From assembly GCA_905182995.1 (NCBI GenBank), contig CAJJDP010000095.1:340295-404294 (forward strand): DNA of 64,000 nucleotides. Reading direction: 5' to 3'. The notes below the pieces were generated by a model. The model did not search any database. It was not told where the DNA came from and saw only the letters and a list, made by a program, of their open reading frames with translations. A program made the position numbers and the translations under genes. Source of the stretch: Paramecium octaurelia. Lineage: Eukaryota > Ciliophora > Oligohymenophorea > Peniculida > Parameciidae. Below, piece after piece: positions 63,650 to 64,000 of the stretch; position 1 is the stretch's first letter; each line of letters opens with the position of its first letter.

Positions 63650-64000
63650 TAAAAGAATTTATTAAATTCTTAACATTATTCGAATAACGATTAAAAGTTT
63701 AAGCTAAATAATCTTATTTGCTGCCTTGCATAAAAGGATCATCAGAGTAAAATATAAAGAAAAATAATGATAAAAGTTATGAAGAATTACACATTGTTTA
63801 TTTCATAACTTTTGCTGTCCTTCCTAAGTTTCAATTTTTTAGACCAGAAGATCTTATATATATAATATATATAATAATATTATTTTATTGTTTATTCTTA
63901 TATTTGGAAATTAAAAAGAGACTAGTTTTTAATCTTTGAGGCATTTAGATTTCAAAAGAGAAAACTTTAAAAATGAAATTAATGAGGTTAGTAATTTCTT
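63650..64000. other. AT-rich end of window, nothing recognised
   Basis: Contains a run of simple AT sequence (about 63855-63890). No frame or RNA gene seen. Confidence 0.4.

Noticed and set aside
1-64000. tRNA, rRNA and CRISPR arrays
   Set aside because: No cloverleaf with a GGTTCRANYCC-type T arm, no ribosomal core sequence and no spaced direct repeats were seen; bacterial features are not expected in ciliate nuclear DNA.

Overview
The window is ciliate DNA, almost certainly from the genus Paramecium. It is about 75-78% A+T. Its genes read only when TAA and TAG code for glutamine and TGA is the sole stop (nuclear code 6). They are split by introns of 20-33 nt (mostly GTA...TAG), and GGGTTT telomere repeats are present. 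Standard-code ORF finding is therefore useless here; every gene below was read by hand in code 6, with introns inferred from frame and protein continuity. Species, and macronuclear versus germline origin, cannot be fixed from sequence alone.

Layout. Two chromosome ends face each other across a 310-base N gap: the left part (1-20780) ends in TTTGGG repeats and the right part (21091 onward) starts with CCCAAA repeats. The left part carries a LINE-type reverse-transcriptase remnant (3012-3527, minus), an intact ten-intron gene of MORN-like repeats (5826-7745), a coiled-coil reading frame (8837-9832) and long stretches without recognisable genes. The right part opens with an intact 1228-residue cysteine-rich membrane protein gene (21758-25558, minus). 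It is followed by an arrestin-domain pseudogene (26496-27579), a 194-residue unrecognised ORF (28440-29024), a TRIM-like zinc-finger/coiled-coil/SPRY-like gene with one frame error (37558-40202, minus), a small secreted-protein gene (46421-46966) and several decayed coding blocks.

Four direct duplications of 1.2-1.7 kb abut at single 'n' bases (14034, 16390, 29478, 59731). Three are exact in every stretch compared, which suggests unmerged contig overlaps rather than biology. The fourth is exact for about 1.1 kb and then diverges.

Overall, gene density is low for Paramecium somatic DNA, pseudogenes and a retroelement remnant are present, and the region reads as subtelomeric, possibly with germline-type sequence. 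The genes show no sign of a shared pathway. The best-supported calls are those where exon lengths, after removing the inferred introns, give exactly an integral number of codons from ATG to TGA.
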